Shown: positions 13,705-14,909 of the stretch, piece after piece
Position numbering within the stretch: position 1 is the stretch's first letter
Layout: each line of letters begins with the position of its first letter
Assembly (NCBI GenBank): GCA_937868675.1
Contig: CALMNJ010000509.1
Coordinates: forward strand, 1 to 14,909
DNA from: an uncultured Bacteroidota bacterium
Lineage (GTDB): Bacteria; Bacteroidota; Bacteroidia; B-17B0; Aurantibacillaceae
Length of the DNA stretch: 14,909 nt
Direction of reading: 5' to 3'
Made by a program: the position numbers and the translations under genes
Notes under the pieces: model-generated
Told to the model about the DNA's origin: nothing
Seen by the model: only the letters and a program-made list of their open reading frames with translations
Databases searched by the model: none

Positions 13705-14909
13705 TTAAGCCTCATTTATCCAGTTAGCCCTGTCCGACGGTGAAAACTGCCAGGGGGCGCCATTGTTCTCCATATTACTGAACATGCCGTTGAGCTCTGC
13801 CGGAGCCTGGCTTTGCTCCATGACCAGAAAGCGACGCATTTCGATAATAATTGCCAGGGGATCAATGTTTACCGGACATTCCTGTACGCACGCGTTACAG
13901 GTGTTACACGCCCATATTTCTTCCGCTTTTATGTAATCGCCCAGCAGTGATTTTCCATCGTCAGCAAAAGTGCCATGGTTTGCGTCCATGTTTCGGCCAA
14001 CTTCTTCAAGGCGGTCGCGCGTGTCCATCATAATCTTGCGAGGCGACAAGGCCTTTCCGGTTATGTTTTGCGGACACGAGGAGGTGCAGCGTCCGCACTC
14101 TGTGCATGTGTAGGCGTCGAGCAGACTTTTCCAGCTCAGATCGCTGACATCTTTTACGCCAAATCGCTGCGGGTTATTGGGATCGGTTTTGGGCTGATAC
14201 GATGGATCAAAGTTGGGAGCTACCACATCCGTTACGCTCTCAAGCGTTGAGAACCCGCCTTTGGCTTTAAGGTTTGAAAAATAGGTGTTAGGAAAAGCCA
14301 GCAGGATGTGCAGGTGTTTGGAGTAGGGCAGGTAATTAAGAAACGCAAAGATGCCGGCAATATGCAGCCACCAGCAAAGCCGCTCAATAAAAATAAGGGA
14401 GCCCGTTGAAAGCCCGCTAAGGGCCGGAACAAACATACTGCTGATGGGGAAGGCACCGGCCCTGATGTAATGCTCTTCGCCACGCTGCTGAAGGTTTTGG
14501 TCGGCGGCATTCATCAGCATGAGGCAGGTCATCAGGATCATTTCGGTAACCAGAATGGCATTGGCATCAAAACGGGGCCACCCCTTAAGTTCGCTGTTCC
14601 AGAAACGTTTTACCTTCACCACGTTGCGGCGAAGCCAGAAAACAACCACACCAACAAAAACACCTAGTGCCAGAATTTCAAAAAAACCAATCAGGAAGTT
14701 ATAGAAGCCGCCCAGGAAACTGAACGAACGGTGCGCGTGAAAAGCACCGTCAACCAGCATTTCAAGCACTTCGATGTTGATGAGAATAAAACCTACGTAA
14801 ACCAGAATGTGCATGATGGCGCTGATTGGTCGTGTGAGCATTTTTTGCTGCCCAAGTGCCACCAGTATCATGGTGCGCCAGCGTTCGCTTTTATTGTCAG
14901 TGATAGTTA
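13705..14909 (-). CDS. Membrane-bound 4Fe-4S ferredoxin protein (HdrE/NarI-like plus ferredoxin), N-terminus beyond window
   Basis: The frame stays open to the right edge. Codons before the methionine at 14871 encode NKSERWRT, a fitting family sequence, so that methionine is probably internal and the N-terminus (expected to hold another membrane helix) is missing. About 400 residues are visible. Counting from that methionine, four hydrophobic segments lie near 15-38, 51-80, 104-121 and 165-195. Histidines at H21, H170, H186 and H188 could ligate heme b, as in NarI-like subunits. Two 4Fe-4S motifs follow: CTECGRCTSSCP (C256, C259, C262, C266) and CNTCNACVQECP (C322, C325, C328, C332). It should pass electrons between the quinone pool and the CCG-domain protein encoded 11 bases downstream. 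In many Bacteroidota I recall an MCE-family gene and an amidase gene lying just upstream of such a pair, which is outside this window. Confidence 0.88.
   Translation of the reverse strand, partial: TITDNKSERWRTMILVALGQQKMLTRPISAIMHILVYVGFILINIEVLEMLVDGAFHAHRSFSFLGGFYNFLIGFFEILALGVFVGVVVFWLRRNVVKVKRFWNSELKGWPRFDANAILVTEMILMTCLMLMNAADQNLQQRGEEHYIRAGAFPISSMFVPALSGLSTGSLIFIERLCWWLHIAGIFAFLNYLPYSKHLHILLAFPNTYFSNLKAKGGFSTLESVTDVVAPNFDPSYQPKTDPNNPQRFGVKDVSDLSWKSLLDAYTCTECGRCTSSCPQNITGKALSPRKIMMDTRDRLEEVGRNMDANHGTFADDGKSLLGDYIKAEEIWACNTCNACVQECPVNIDPLAIIIEMRRFLVMEQSQAPAELNGMFSNMENNGAPWQFSPSDRANWINEA

Noticed and set aside
1..14909. CRISPR array, transposase, phage, toxin-antitoxin or known defence system
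   Set aside because: I found no regularly spaced direct repeats and no recognisable proteins of these classes.

Overview
The window looks like a chromosomal fragment of a Bacteroidota bacterium, probably environmental. The evidence is a T9SS-type C-terminal sorting domain with the YPNP motif, a Bacteroidota-style putative porin, a YVTN-type propeller lipoprotein carrying a c-type heme domain, TAnnTTTG-like promoter elements, very few Shine-Dalgarno sequences, and several non-ATG starts. I identified families by reading motifs; no database was searched.

Left part (1-2137): an A/T-richer, accessory-looking stretch. It holds a secreted leucine-rich-repeat protein on the minus strand that runs off the left edge through a 16-base homopolymer, then a lone cysteine-rich small protein on the plus strand. 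Around them are open fragments that look like decayed coding sequence.

Middle part (2138-8797): two membrane proteins are divergently transcribed from a 42-base gap, an HTTM (vitamin K-dependent carboxylase-like) protein on the minus strand and a GT87-type glycosyltransferase on the plus strand. A GC-rich array of perfect stem-loops follows in a 386-base gap. Then comes a tight three-gene plus-strand operon whose stops and starts overlap: a large T9SS-exported FG-GAP repeat protein, a cytochrome c plus beta-propeller lipoprotein, and a DCC-family thiol-disulfide protein. HTTM and DCC domains are often linked or fused in other bacteria; here they are about 5.4 kb apart on opposite strands.

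Right part (8832-14909): a five-gene minus-strand run. In transcription order it holds a membrane iron-sulfur protein (its N-terminus lies outside the window), a two-CCG-domain HdrD/GlpC/LutA-like protein, a TPR lipoprotein, a patatin-like lipase and a putative porin. The first four are separated by 2 to 26 bases and probably form one operon; the porin lies 109 bases further on. The iron-sulfur pair would be a redox module that moves electrons between membrane and cytoplasm. The others are envelope proteins whose link to it is not known.

I found no rRNA, convincing tRNA, CRISPR array, transposase, phage gene or recognisable defence system. The best candidates for something little described are the stem-loop array at 4335-4491, the surface-protein/cytochrome/DCC operon, and the cysteine-rich protein with the decayed remnants beside it.
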